A stretch of DNA of 64,000 nt, taken from the NCBI RefSeq assembly GCF_003268635.1, contig NZ_CP029639.1, positions 1,127,501 to 1,191,500 on the forward strand, given 5' to 3'. This DNA comes from Paenibacillus sp. DCT19 (GTDB lineage Bacteria > Bacillota > Bacilli > Paenibacillales > Paenibacillaceae). Shown piece after piece: positions 17,929 through 27,321 of the stretch. Both the position numbers and the translations under genes were made by a program. How positions within the stretch are numbered: position 1 is the first letter of the stretch; each line of letters starts with the position of its first letter. The notes beneath the pieces were generated by a model. That model saw only the letters and a program-made list of their open reading frames with translations. It had not been told where the DNA came from and ran no database searches.

Positions 17929-19328
17929 ATTTATCACTAATCAAGGGTCATGCCGTTCTGTGGGCTATTCTTACGGGAGCCTTTGCTCTTGTACTGACGA
18001 ATAGTGCATTTAATCTGCTGTTACCCTACTTTGTCCAACACTATGATATCTCGACGACAGCAGGCGGATGGATCATTGTTTTGTACATGCTTGCGATGAC
18101 GCTGACGATGCCGATGGCCTCTCTGGTCGTGGATCGTTTGGGCAGAAAACAGACCTATATGTTAGGCATATGTCTATATGGCATATTCTCCATCATTGGT
18201 GCACTGTTCCATGCCTACTTCGAGGTATTGTTGATCGTACGATTCATGCATGGCGTGGCGGCAGGTTTGATGATTCCGTTATCCCTTGTTTTGTTGTTTG
18301 ACTATTACGGCACCGAGGTGCGAGGAAGGATTACAGGAGCTTGGGGAATGCTCTTGATGCTTGCTCCGACGGCGGGTCCGACCTTAGGTGGATTCATCAT
18401 CGAGTATGGCAGGCTGGAATATCTATTCTGGTTAAACGTTCCGTTCGCTGTATTCTCCTTCATCTTATGCGGCAGATACATCCAGATATATCTGCCAGCC
18501 CGCCGCAAGCGGTGGCATCTATCCAGCATGATCTTGTTGATCGGAGGGATAGGCGCACTTAGCCTGGGACTTCAGCTATATGCTAGTCCTATTGTGGGTG
18601 ACGGCGTACCTTGGAGCCTTATGGCCGTAGGGATTGCGCTGCTCATCCGTTTTATCCAAACGGAGAACAGACGAAAGGAACCGTTAATTCGGTATCAGCT
18701 ATTACGTCGGAATAAGGTGTTTCCGTTAACCGTGCTCATCTCCACCATTCAGGATTGCGTGATGTTTGGGGTGATATTCGCTTTACCGCTTTTATTTCAA
18801 GATGTCTTTCACATGTCGCCAGCCTTATCCGGTGCGTTGTTCATTCCGCTATCGATCTGCACAAGTCTGTTCATGTGGATTGGCGGCAGTCTGATGGATC
18901 GTGGTCGGTCATTACAATTTATCGCGTGGGGCACCGCGCTTGTGGCATTCTCGATTGTATCCTTTGCCTTCCTGCCGCTGAATACCCCGCTTATTATTCT
19001 GGTCTTGCTTATGGCCTGCCGAGGAATTGGGGTTGGTTTGTCAGGTATGAGCATCTCGGCATTAGGCTTACAAGCGTTATCAGAAGAAGATATGCATGAG
19101 GGATCGGCATTGTCGACGACGATTGAACGTTTAGCTTCATCGTTTGCGATCATGGGATTGACGTTGTTCTACGATATGCGATGGCAATGGCTTGCTCAGA
19201 CAGGGGCATCAGTAGAGATGGCCAAGTGGGGTGCGCTACGCGAAATTTGTATCGTACTAGGAGGAGCGATCCTGCTGACACTGCCCCTTGTTTTACTTAT
19301 AGAGGTTGTTCAAAAAGTCCGCTTTTGA
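17925..19328 (+). CDS. MFS siderophore exporter, SbnD-like position, 3' end supplied by a MITE
   Basis: A multi-helix (about 14) major facilitator protein of the drug-efflux type, with VVDRLGRKQTYMLG as the loop 2-3 motif and an extended run of hydrophobic segments. It overlaps the aminotransferase by four bases and precedes the synthetase genes, the position of sbnD in S. aureus. Export of the siderophore is therefore likely. The last nine codons and the TGA stop (19326-19328) lie inside a MITE-like element whose left end begins at 19302, so the native C-terminus was replaced by EVVQKVRF. The transport core appears intact. Confidence 0.88.
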   Translation: MNLSLIKGHAVLWAILTGAFALVLTNSAFNLLLPYFVQHYDISTTAGGWIIVLYMLAMTLTMPMASLVVDRLGRKQTYMLGICLYGIFSIIGALFHAYFEVLLIVRFMHGVAAGLMIPLSLVLLFDYYGTEVRGRITGAWGMLLMLAPTAGPTLGGFIIEYGRLEYLFWLNVPFAVFSFILCGRYIQIYLPARRKRWHLSSMILLIGGIGALSLGLQLYASPIVGDGVPWSLMAVGIALLIRFIQTENRRKEPLIRYQLLRRNKVFPLTVLISTIQDCVMFGVIFALPLLFQDVFHMSPALSGALFIPLSICTSLFMWIGGSLMDRGRSLQFIAWGTALVAFSIVSFAFLPLNTPLIILVLLMACRGIGVGLSGMSISALGLQALSEEDMHEGSALSTTIERLASSFAIMGLTLFYDMRWQWLAQTGASVEMAKWGALREICIVLGGAILLTLPLVLLIEVVQKVRF

Positions 19329-19513
19329 TTACGAAGGATGCACGAGCGGCATCTCAGCGTCGAAGATGGAATTCAGCCGAAATAAGTGGATGCTTACGAA
19401 GCTTGTTTCCTTCAGAAACAATGTAGTTGCTCACGTAGGTTTGCCTATGCTCCGCTACTCCATTTCTATCTTCATCCCATCTTCTTGGTACTGAAAACCG
19501 CCCTTTTTGAACA
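19302..19513. mobile_element. MITE-like element, copy 2, inside the siderophore operon
   Basis: A 212-bp copy with the same terminal inverted repeats. It is about 38 bp longer than the other copies because a segment including AAGTGGATGCTTACGAAGC replaces GTCCG in the middle. ACTTATA occurs on both sides (19295-19301 and 19517-19523), a probable 7-bp target duplication. It supplies the stop codon of the exporter gene and most of the spacer before the next synthetase gene. Confidence 0.85.
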
Positions 19514-19545
19514 TGAACTTATAACACGAAAGAAGGTTGGCCTCA

Positions 19546-21273
19546 TTGTTCGAGATGGAAAACAAGCTCCAGTCTGAGGCGAAGCAGCAGGCGAATATGC
19601 ACTCGTGCAAGCTGCTTCTCAACACGTACATTCGTGAGCTTGCATACAAGAAGCAAGATGATATACAGATCATTGCGATGACCAAGACGTTCCGAGTGTC
19701 GTTTCGGGCGAGTGATGTTATCGTTACTGGACGTTTATCGTATTACTCCGCCATGGGTGAGCATGAGTACGACACCATACAAGATCTCAGTGGACAGATG
19801 GTGTATGTGCAGGATCTGGTTCGCTGGATTACCCGTGAGCTGAGTGCCGAGGGAAGTGAAGGGGCAATCTCGCAGGAACTGAAACAGGAAGTGGAAGAGG
19901 CGCCTCATGACGATCTCGTCCGTGATTTTGCCGAAAGGGTAGACAATAGCCTCGCGAATTTGACGCTGTTCATTGAAAAGGCTGGCGCCTTCGAAATGCA
20001 TGATTACTGTACATCGGAACAGTCTCTATTATATGGACATCCGTTCCACCCGTTTCCCAAAAACTCACGTGGGTTCACTGAACAGGATGTGCTCAGGTAT
20101 AGCCCGGAGCTACGTAATGCCTTTCCGCTTTGTTACATTGCCGTGAGGAAGGATGTGTATCGAGAAGAATGGGTGGACGACCATCATCAGATTGAATGGC
20201 ATGACAGTGTTGGGCAACAGTTGGCACAAGTCGTGGAGAGTTCATCTGAGCAATATGGCGTATTACCAGTTCACCCTTGGCAATATAAACACATCTTGGG
20301 CATTGCCGAGGTACAATCTTACATGCGGGAACGGAAAATCGTACTGCTTGGCAGCTTCGGCCCACTTGCCTATCCAACATCTTCAGTACGCACCGTATAT
20401 GTGCCTGATATGAATTGTAATATCAAGCTGTCGCTACATATGCAGATTACGAATATGATTCGTACGAACAGTGCGGAGCAGATGCGGAGAACACTTGATG
20501 CTTCACGTTATTTGGACCAACATGATTGTTTTGAACAGGACGAGCATACGCACATCGCATATGAAACGGGGGTAACGACATGTCACTTCACAGATGAAGG
20601 GTTAACCAGTTTGTTTACGGTAGCTTATCGCCCGATTGAATTCGACCCTTCGTGTACGTTCGTTGTGTCCAGCCTAGTAGAAGCACCATTGCCAGGTATG
20701 CCATCGCGGTTGATGCGTATGCTCGGCGGCGAACGGGCAGAAGCGGAGCAATGGTTATCCCGTTACTTGCAATTATCTCTATTGCCACTGGTGCGTGCAG
20801 GTGGGGAGCGAGGTATTCATTTTGAAGCCCATTTACAAAATACGCTGGTGACCTTACAAGAAGGTTGGCCTGTTGCCTTTATTGTGCGTGATCTCGAAGG
20901 GGTTAGCGTAGATATCGAGCATGTGAATTCAGCTGAACGTGATCGTTCTGAGCTGCTTTTTTATCCACGGGATAAGGCGTGGGCAAGGACATCTTACTAT
21001 TTTATCGTCAATCATCTGGGTTCACTTATACATGCAATTGCCAGGGATGTGGGTGTACAGGAAGAGCATTTCTGGGAGATGGTGCGTGAAGTGCTTGAGG
21101 AAGAATTGAAGCGTACAGGGAATGCCTATGTTCAGCATTTGATCGAAGCGGATGCATTTATGGCGAAGCAGAATCTGGTGAGCTGTCTTCGAGGAATCAG
21201 TCAAACACCGGATTATGTGCCTGTCCAGAATGTCATGAACCGTGTATTGAACCGAATAGGAGTGAAGAAGTAG
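19546..21273 (+). CDS. IucA/IucC-family NIS siderophore synthetase, SbnE-like
   Basis: An ATP-dependent amide ligase of the NRPS-independent siderophore family. Signatures are GHPFHPFPKNSRGF with YSPE further on, VLPVHPWQY, SSVRTVYVP and HFEAHLQNTLV followed by FIVRDLEGV. Its place after the exporter and before SbnF/SbnG-like genes matches SbnE, which condenses citrate with a diamino acid. The start is uncertain: AAGAAGG at 19530-19536 is nine bases before TTG 19546 (chosen); TTG 19537 abuts it and ATG 19555 is further away. The MITE just upstream has probably replaced the original leader. Confidence 0.9.
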   Translation: MFEMENKLQSEAKQQANMHSCKLLLNTYIRELAYKKQDDIQIIAMTKTFRVSFRASDVIVTGRLSYYSAMGEHEYDTIQDLSGQMVYVQDLVRWITRELSAEGSEGAISQELKQEVEEAPHDDLVRDFAERVDNSLANLTLFIEKAGAFEMHDYCTSEQSLLYGHPFHPFPKNSRGFTEQDVLRYSPELRNAFPLCYIAVRKDVYREEWVDDHHQIEWHDSVGQQLAQVVESSSEQYGVLPVHPWQYKHILGIAEVQSYMRERKIVLLGSFGPLAYPTSSVRTVYVPDMNCNIKLSLHMQITNMIRTNSAEQMRRTLDASRYLDQHDCFEQDEHTHIAYETGVTTCHFTDEGLTSLFTVAYRPIEFDPSCTFVVSSLVEAPLPGMPSRLMRMLGGERAEAEQWLSRYLQLSLLPLVRAGGERGIHFEAHLQNTLVTLQEGWPVAFIVRDLEGVSVDIEHVNSAERDRSELLFYPRDKAWARTSYYFIVNHLGSLIHAIARDVGVQEEHFWEMVREVLEEELKRTGNAYVQHLIEADAFMAKQNLVSCLRGISQTPDYVPVQNVMNRVLNRIGVKK

Positions 21274-23241
21274 GTGGGAGCCATACAATTCGAGACTGAA
21301 ATTAAAGATAAGACGGGAGTTCACAAGGATGTGCAGGAACGCATTATGCGTCAGGCAATGGAGGCGTTATGGTTCGAGGACATTATTGATTGTAGGAAGC
21401 AGGGCAAGAAGTGGGGAACTACTGGAATTGATGGACAAGGACAGCCTGTTCAATATACCTGTGAAGCACAGCAGAAGTACTCATTCGGCCGAGTGAAGGT
21501 AGTTAAGGGATCGATCCAAAGAGAAGGCGTGCCTAATACCGACCTGAATCGATTTCTGGAAGAAATGATATTGAACAAACTTACAGGAGCTCATGTGGAT
21601 TCCTTCATTCAAGAGTTGCTGGAGACGCTATCGAAGGATAGTCAGTGCCAAGCTGCATTGTCAGAGTCGATTCCGATCGCGGATCATCATTATGATGCAC
21701 TCGAAAGTCATATGACTGACGGTCATCTCTATCATCCAAGCTATAAGTCGAGGTTAGGATTCACGCTAAAAGACAACCTGGCCTATGGCCCCGAATTCAA
21801 CATGTATGTACCGCTCTATTGGCTCGCGGTGAAGCAGACGTTGGTGCAGACGGCTCTCTCCAGAGGCTGCACGTCAGATGACCTTGTGGGACAACATTTG
21901 ACGGAGGCGGATGTACGTCGATTCAACCGTATTTTGCAGGGAGAAGCTGCCCTAGAGCTTGGTGATGTTAACGGTGCTGAGGGTAGCATCGTTGCCAGTA
22001 CCAGCACTAGTGGTAATACCGATAGTAGAAGTGGTGACAGTGACAATAGCAGTAGCAGTAGCAGTAGTGGCGGTGACAGTGGCGATGGTAATGGCAGTAG
22101 CAGTGATGGAGATGGCGTTACCCACGTTGACGCTCATGGTAACCCTTATGTGTTCATCCCAGTTCATCCTTGGCAATGGGAGCACCAACTGCAGTCGGTA
22201 TTCGCTGTTCAATTAATGGAGAAGGATATTATTTTCCTCGGAGCATCTTCATCGGCATATCGCGCCCAGCAGTCGATCCGTTCTCTCTCCAATCGGGTTA
22301 ATTTTAGTGCTCCTTATATCAAACTAGCACTTAGTATTACGAATACATCAAGCACACGTATTTTGGCTCAGCATACCACCCAGAATGCGCCGCTGATCAG
22401 CGATTGGTTGGAACAACTTATTCAGGAGGATGAGCTGTTGCAGCACGAGCAGTTTGCCATACTGAAAGAGATCATGGGATTGTCCTTCAGATACGAGCAA
22501 TTATCTGTCATCCAATATCGCCGTGCGTACGGAACATTCGGTGCAATCTGGCGGGAGAACGTATCCACCCATCTGCAGCCAGATGAGACAGCTTGGCCAC
22601 TAAATGCATTGATGCTGGTGCAACCGAACGGTGTACCCTTTATTCAGGCTGCAGTTGAACGACATGGTATTGCGAAGTGGAGCGAGGCGCTTGTTCGCAC
22701 GATCACACTGCCGATCATTCATTTGTTGTATGCCCATGGCATCGCACTGGAGTCACATGCCCAGAATATTATTTTGGTGCTGGAGAATGATCTACCGAAA
22801 CGAATTATCGTTAAGGATCTGCATGATGGGGTTCGTTATGTACCAGATAAACTGCTTCACCCCGAGCGTGCACCAGAGCTTCATCCTGTACCAGAGACTC
22901 ATCGGAAGTTCAATCGGTACTCGTTCATTTATGCCGAGGATGTATCCGAGGTTCGTGATTATACTTATGATGCATTTTTCTTCATCTGTATGACTGACAT
23001 TGCGCTGGCGCTGGAGCGCTTCGGATTGTCTGAAGAAGCATTTTGGCAATTGAGTGCGCGTATCATCGTGGATTATCAGCAGCAGCATCCGGAATATAGC
23101 GAGCGCTTCATGTGGTTTGACCTGTTTGGCGAGGATGCGTTAATTGAAGAGATGACGAAACGACGTCTCTATGGTGATGGGGAGCTCTATTTCCGCAAAG
23201 TCAGCAATCCGTTGAAGCGGGCGAAGGATACATTGGCATGA
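21274..23241 (+). CDS. IucA/IucC-family NIS siderophore synthetase, SbnF-like, with a low-complexity insertion
   Basis: A 655-residue synthetase with YHPSYKSRLGFTLKDN, YVFIPVHPWQWEHQ, SIRSLSN, YGTFGAIWREN, HGIALESHAQN and RIIVKDLHDG, the type C (SbnF/IucC-like) pattern. Expected role: the second amide bond, joining the citryl intermediate to another diamine unit. It starts with a GTG directly after the previous stop, with AGGAG upstream, so the two are coupled. Residues about 237-284 form a Ser/Gly/Asp/Thr-rich insert encoded by AGTGGT/AGCAGT-type triplet repeats. The insert lies just before the PVHPWQW motif and is absent from the usual fold. Confidence 0.9.
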   Translation: MGAIQFETEIKDKTGVHKDVQERIMRQAMEALWFEDIIDCRKQGKKWGTTGIDGQGQPVQYTCEAQQKYSFGRVKVVKGSIQREGVPNTDLNRFLEEMILNKLTGAHVDSFIQELLETLSKDSQCQAALSESIPIADHHYDALESHMTDGHLYHPSYKSRLGFTLKDNLAYGPEFNMYVPLYWLAVKQTLVQTALSRGCTSDDLVGQHLTEADVRRFNRILQGEAALELGDVNGAEGSIVASTSTSGNTDSRSGDSDNSSSSSSSGGDSGDGNGSSSDGDGVTHVDAHGNPYVFIPVHPWQWEHQLQSVFAVQLMEKDIIFLGASSSAYRAQQSIRSLSNRVNFSAPYIKLALSITNTSSTRILAQHTTQNAPLISDWLEQLIQEDELLQHEQFAILKEIMGLSFRYEQLSVIQYRRAYGTFGAIWRENVSTHLQPDETAWPLNALMLVQPNGVPFIQAAVERHGIAKWSEALVRTITLPIIHLLYAHGIALESHAQNIILVLENDLPKRIIVKDLHDGVRYVPDKLLHPERAPELHPVPETHRKFNRYSFIYAEDVSEVRDYTYDAFFFICMTDIALALERFGLSEEAFWQLSARIIVDYQQQHPEYSERFMWFDLFGEDALIEEMTKRRLYGDGELYFRKVSNPLKRAKDTLA

Positions 23242-24014
23242 GAACAAATACGTTGAAGGAAAAAATATCCCGAGGACGCCCTGTATTCGGCTTGTTTGTA
23301 TCCATTCCACATCCTGTAATTATTGAGATGATCGGACATGCGGAATATGATTTCGTCATCATCGATCTAGAGCATGCAACCACGAATATGGAATCATTGG
23401 AAGAGATGATTCGGGCTGCTGAGCTATGTGGTATGACACCCCTCGTACGCATCTCGAAGGTGGAGCGTGCAGAGATTTTGAAAGTGCTGGACTGCGGGGC
23501 ACAAGGCATTGTGATCCCTCACGTGGAAGGACGGGAGCAGGTGGAAGAAGCGGTTCGCCATACCTACTATCATCCACTGGGGATGCGCAGTCTGAATAGT
23601 GGACGTGCTGGTGTATTCGGTAAATATCCACTTACCGAGTACATTGGACAGGCGAATGAGCAGATCATGGTGATTCCTATGATTGAGAGTGTGCAGGGCA
23701 TACAGCAGAGTGATAACATTTTGTCTCATCCACAGGTCAGTTTTGTGCTGGAGGGAGCCGCAGATCTATCTCAATCTCTCGGTGTACCTTGGCAGACGGA
23801 TCATGCAGATGTCCGGTCTGCACTGACTGCTTTACATGAACAAGCGCAGCAGTATCATGTCCCGTATGCAACCGTGACGAGAGGCATCAAGGATATGACG
23901 CTATGGACAGAGCGGGGAGTACATATTTTTGTGTTAGGGGATGACCGGAATACGGCTTTTCGTGCATATGTACAGAAACGGAATGACTATGGGAGTGTAG
24001 GTGGCCAGATATGA
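23238..24014 (+). CDS. sbnG: SbnG-like citrate synthase (HpcH/HpaI aldolase fold)
   Basis: A 258-residue protein of the class II aldolase HpcH/HpaI family. The key stretches are FGLFVSIPHPVIIEMIGHAEYDFVIID with the ligand arginine in TPLVRI, the metal-binding segment MIESVQGI, and CGAQGIVIPHV. SbnG makes citrate from oxaloacetate and acetyl-CoA for staphyloferrin B, independent of the TCA cycle. Length and order between SbnF-like and SbnH-like genes match. Overlaps both neighbours by four bases (ATGA), so translation is coupled. Confidence 0.88.
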   Translation: MRTNTLKEKISRGRPVFGLFVSIPHPVIIEMIGHAEYDFVIIDLEHATTNMESLEEMIRAAELCGMTPLVRISKVERAEILKVLDCGAQGIVIPHVEGREQVEEAVRHTYYHPLGMRSLNSGRAGVFGKYPLTEYIGQANEQIMVIPMIESVQGIQQSDNILSHPQVSFVLEGAADLSQSLGVPWQTDHADVRSALTALHEQAQQYHVPYATVTRGIKDMTLWTERGVHIFVLGDDRNTAFRAYVQKRNDYGSVGGQI

Positions 24015-25258
24015 TATCCAAGGTAGAAACTGTGATCCGCCAGATCCAAGAGGGCAGTGAAGAGCCTGTATGTGCGTATCTCTATGACCTCGCCGGAATC
24101 CAAGAACAGGTGCGCCAGATGTTACAGCGCATGCCGCAACATACCTCCCTGTTCTACGCGATCAAAGCAAACCCTGATCCAAGAATCATTGAAGCACTTC
24201 TGCCATGGGTTAAGGGATTTGAGGTTGCGTCGATTGGCGAGCTGCTCAAGGTAAGGCGTATAAGTACCCAGGTTCCCATTCTCTTTGGCGGACCAGGCAA
24301 AAAAGAAGCCGAGTTAGAACAAGCGCTGGAACATCAGGTCACTTTGTTGCATGTGGAGAGTTTGCTGGAGCTGCGAAGACTGATTACCATCGCCAAAAGA
24401 AAGAAGCAGGTCGCCAGCATTCTACTGCGGATCAATCTGAGAAGCAGCACACTGCCACGAACCAAAATTGTGATGGGCGGTGGCCCAAGCCCATTTGGAT
24501 TAGATGAGGAGTGGGTCGAGCAAGCGATACAGATCATACGTGAGGAAGGTGCAGAAGCCGTGCACCTGCGTGGGTTTCATTTTCATTCGTTATCCAACAA
24601 TACCGATGCGCGATTACATGCCGAGATGATCGATCTGTATTTAAACAAAGTACAGACGTGGCAGGACGCTTACGGTATACAGGTTGAGGTCGTTAATGCA
24701 GGTGGCGGATTCGGTGTGACGTATGACGGGAGCCCGGAGTTTGACTGGCCGTTATTCACGTCTCTGTTGAAACAGAGTGAGGCGAGAAAACGGCTTGACA
24801 GCGTCCAGTTATACTTCGAGCCAGGACGAATTCTCGTAGCAGATCATGGTTATTATGTAACGGAGGTTACGGACATCAAGGTTTCCCATGGCGAACAGTT
24901 TGCGGTGATCAGAGGGGGAACACACCATAACCGATTGCCTGCCTCATGGGGGCATAATCATCCTTTTCACGTTATGGCTAATGAACGCTGGACGCATTCA
25001 TACGCAAGACCAGAAGTGAAGCAGAGTGAGGTGCATATTGTAGGCGAGCTGTGCACACCGAAAGACCGGATGCATTCGAATGCAGAGGTTGAGCTGCTCC
25101 GCGTCGGGGATATCGTTGTTTTTGAGAAATCTGGAGCATACTGCTGGACGATCTCTCACCATGATTTTCTGGGGCATCCGCACCCGGCATTCCATTATTT
25201 AACGGAGGGAAACGACCATGTCAACAGTGATGAAGCTTTCCAGTCTGCAAGCCGCTGA
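24011..25258 (+). CDS. sbnH: SbnH-like PLP-dependent decarboxylase (fold III)
   Basis: A 415-residue fold-type III decarboxylase of the ornithine/diaminopimelate type. The cofactor lysine is in YAIKANPDPR, the phosphate-binding motif is VNAGGGFGV, the second barrel element is YFEPGRILVA, and GELCTPKD carries the active-site Cys. SbnH decarboxylates the citryl-diaminopropionate intermediate. Here the partner would be a citryl-diaminobutyrate, leaving a 1,3-diaminopropane unit. It overlaps SbnG by four bases and the next synthetase by 41 bases. Confidence 0.88.
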   Translation: MISKVETVIRQIQEGSEEPVCAYLYDLAGIQEQVRQMLQRMPQHTSLFYAIKANPDPRIIEALLPWVKGFEVASIGELLKVRRISTQVPILFGGPGKKEAELEQALEHQVTLLHVESLLELRRLITIAKRKKQVASILLRINLRSSTLPRTKIVMGGGPSPFGLDEEWVEQAIQIIREEGAEAVHLRGFHFHSLSNNTDARLHAEMIDLYLNKVQTWQDAYGIQVEVVNAGGGFGVTYDGSPEFDWPLFTSLLKQSEARKRLDSVQLYFEPGRILVADHGYYVTEVTDIKVSHGEQFAVIRGGTHHNRLPASWGHNHPFHVMANERWTHSYARPEVKQSEVHIVGELCTPKDRMHSNAEVELLRVGDIVVFEKSGAYCWTISHHDFLGHPHPAFHYLTEGNDHVNSDEAFQSASR

Positions 25259-27275
25259 GCACCAGATCATGGAGGATCTGATCAATGCATTTCTGGCAGA
25301 GGGACTACTGCCCGTTCCCGGAAATACCTTGATTGAATTGTCTGCTGCCCCAGAGAAAATTCGCCGAATGATGGAACCGTATCAATATGGGCAGCGAGCA
25401 GGTTGGCAGAAGGATCAAACGGCGGGTAGACAAGAACGCACATTGGGATTGGGAAACCAGCGTACGTTTGCTGAAGAAGGGGCATTGGAAGGACAGCGGA
25501 CGTTGGAAGAGAGACGGCTGTTGAACGATGAACAGTCACTTCAAGAAGAGGGAAATGAGTCGTCTCGTACTGGATTACTAGGGGAGGATGCTAGAAGCAA
25601 AGAGGCTCATCAAGCTCCGAAGTTTCTAGTTCATCTGGAAGGAATCGTGTTCATGGTTCAGTCTAGCATTAGACAGGGAAAACAATGGGTGCAAGGTTCC
25701 CCTGTATATACCCAAAATACTGAAGGTGAATGGATTATGCTCTCTACACCGGTAGCCGTTGGACATGCTGTGCTGCGGCTCACGCTTTCGGACGAGGCTT
25801 ATGCTCATCCGGGCGTAGCCGAATTTGTGGATAGCATCGAGACGGCGACCGAGCAGTTGGCCTTGGGGCTAGAACAAGTGGATCAGCTGCATAACGTGAA
25901 GCCATCCAATGCCTACGAGTGGTTCATTAAAGGAGAACGAATTGCCGCATTACGAGATCGGCCTTTCCATCCAACATCCAAAGCCAAGGTTGGCTTCACG
26001 GAAAAGGATGTGCGTCGTTATGCAGCAGAATTCGGAGAGAAGATACCTCTGCGCTGGGTTGCCGTGCGTAAGGATGTCTTGCAACAAGGATGTGAAGATA
26101 ACAATGGGATATCAACACTTGATATACTGGATGAACCCCAGCGAAAGATGGTGGAGGAAGCATTCCAGCGTCATGGAATTGATCTGACAACATATATGCC
26201 TATGCCGGTTCATCCGTGGCAATTGGAGAATATCATTCTCCCGCGTTATACAGCGGAATTCAAGGATCGTACGATCCTTGTGCTTGATGTTGAAGCGGGT
26301 GAGGTTCAGGCGACATCTTCCCTTCGCTCGATGTCTTCTGTGACAGCGTCAACGTATATGTTGAAGCTTCCTGTCAGCGTGTTGTCTCTTGGCGCGGCAC
26401 GTTATCTTCCAGTCGTTAAGCTATTGAATGGTTTGGCTGGAGAACGGATGCTACGGCATGCAGTCGCTTGTGATGATTCCCTTTCGGGGAAAGTGTTCTT
26501 ATGCCAAGAACAGAATTGGTGGGGCTACATGCCCGAAACGATGGGGTTATTCGATGATCATCCTCGCCATCTTGCGGCTCAGATCCGAATCTATCCGCCA
26601 GAGCTTCTGCAGGAAGGGGTGAAAGTCATCCCCATGGCTGCCCTGGGAGTGCCACTGGATGGTCAACATCTGCTGTCTGAGCTGTTAGGGGAGGAGCTAT
26701 CCAAGGAAGATGTGGTTGCATTTTACACCAAGCTGGCTGCGTTATTTTACGATGTGGTCATGCGGCTCTTCAAGGTGGGCGTTGTCCCTGAAATTCATGG
26801 ACAGAACTGCTGTGTGGTCTTGCGTAATCAGCAGGTGAAGGGGCTGTTGTTCCGCGACCACGATTCCGTGCGATTACATCAGCCTTACCTGGACAAACAT
26901 GGGATCGCTGATCCGGCGTATTGGATTAGACCGGGATACTCCAATAGTCTATATAACGAGACGATTGAGAAGCTCATCTTTTATGTGCAATCTTTAGGCA
27001 CACAGGTCAATCTGGCTGCCATTATTGAGGCACTCGTTGCAGTCTATGATCTGCCTGAAGCGAAGTTATGGGACATTACGGAGCAGATGTGGAAGGAAGC
27101 GTTGCACCGTGTGCAGCTTCCGGAGGCTGACCGGGCTGAGCTATTCCGCCTGATATTCCAAAGGCAGGAATGGCCCGCGAAGTTAGTTGTCCGTCCGCTG
27201 TTAGAAGCGGATGGGGTGCCTGGGGCAATGCCATCGGGCAAAGGCGCGGGGCATAATCCTTTTTACATTGGATGA
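25218..27275 (+). CDS. IucA/IucC-family NIS siderophore synthetase, SbnC-like, with a charged insertion
   Basis: A 685-residue synthetase with RPFHPTSKAKVGF, MPVHPWQLEN, TSSLRSMSS, GVVPEIHGQNC and LLFRDHDSVR. It is closest in pattern to SbnC, which adds the final carboxylate (2-oxoglutarate in staphyloferrin B). It is longer than usual because residues about 58-132 hold a Glu/Arg/Gln/Gly-rich low-complexity stretch with no family motifs. The ATG at 25218 has GGAGGG seven bases upstream and lies within the SbnH gene. In S. aureus sbnC precedes sbnD; here it closes the operon, before a strong terminator. Confidence 0.9.
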   Translation: MSTVMKLSSLQAAEHQIMEDLINAFLAEGLLPVPGNTLIELSAAPEKIRRMMEPYQYGQRAGWQKDQTAGRQERTLGLGNQRTFAEEGALEGQRTLEERRLLNDEQSLQEEGNESSRTGLLGEDARSKEAHQAPKFLVHLEGIVFMVQSSIRQGKQWVQGSPVYTQNTEGEWIMLSTPVAVGHAVLRLTLSDEAYAHPGVAEFVDSIETATEQLALGLEQVDQLHNVKPSNAYEWFIKGERIAALRDRPFHPTSKAKVGFTEKDVRRYAAEFGEKIPLRWVAVRKDVLQQGCEDNNGISTLDILDEPQRKMVEEAFQRHGIDLTTYMPMPVHPWQLENIILPRYTAEFKDRTILVLDVEAGEVQATSSLRSMSSVTASTYMLKLPVSVLSLGAARYLPVVKLLNGLAGERMLRHAVACDDSLSGKVFLCQEQNWWGYMPETMGLFDDHPRHLAAQIRIYPPELLQEGVKVIPMAALGVPLDGQHLLSELLGEELSKEDVVAFYTKLAALFYDVVMRLFKVGVVPEIHGQNCCVVLRNQQVKGLLFRDHDSVRLHQPYLDKHGIADPAYWIRPGYSNSLYNETIEKLIFYVQSLGTQVNLAAIIEALVAVYDLPEAKLWDITEQMWKEALHRVQLPEADRAELFRLIFQRQEWPAKLVVRPLLEADGVPGAMPSGKGAGHNPFYIG

Positions 27276-27289
27276 GGTAAGGGTGTTGG

Positions 27290-27321
27290 GGTGATCTGGT
27301 TATGCCAGGTTACCTTTTTTT
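27290..27321 (+). terminator. Terminator of the siderophore operon
   Basis: GGTGATCTGG (27290-27299) pairs with CCAGGTTACC (27305-27314) using two wobble pairs, with a five-base loop, then seven T. It lies 15 bases after the last synthetase stop. Confidence 0.88.

Noticed and set aside
21985..22125. Triplet repeats considered as a CRISPR or a minisatellite locus.
   Set aside because: The repeats are in-frame codons for Ser, Gly and Asp within a synthetase, with no spacers.
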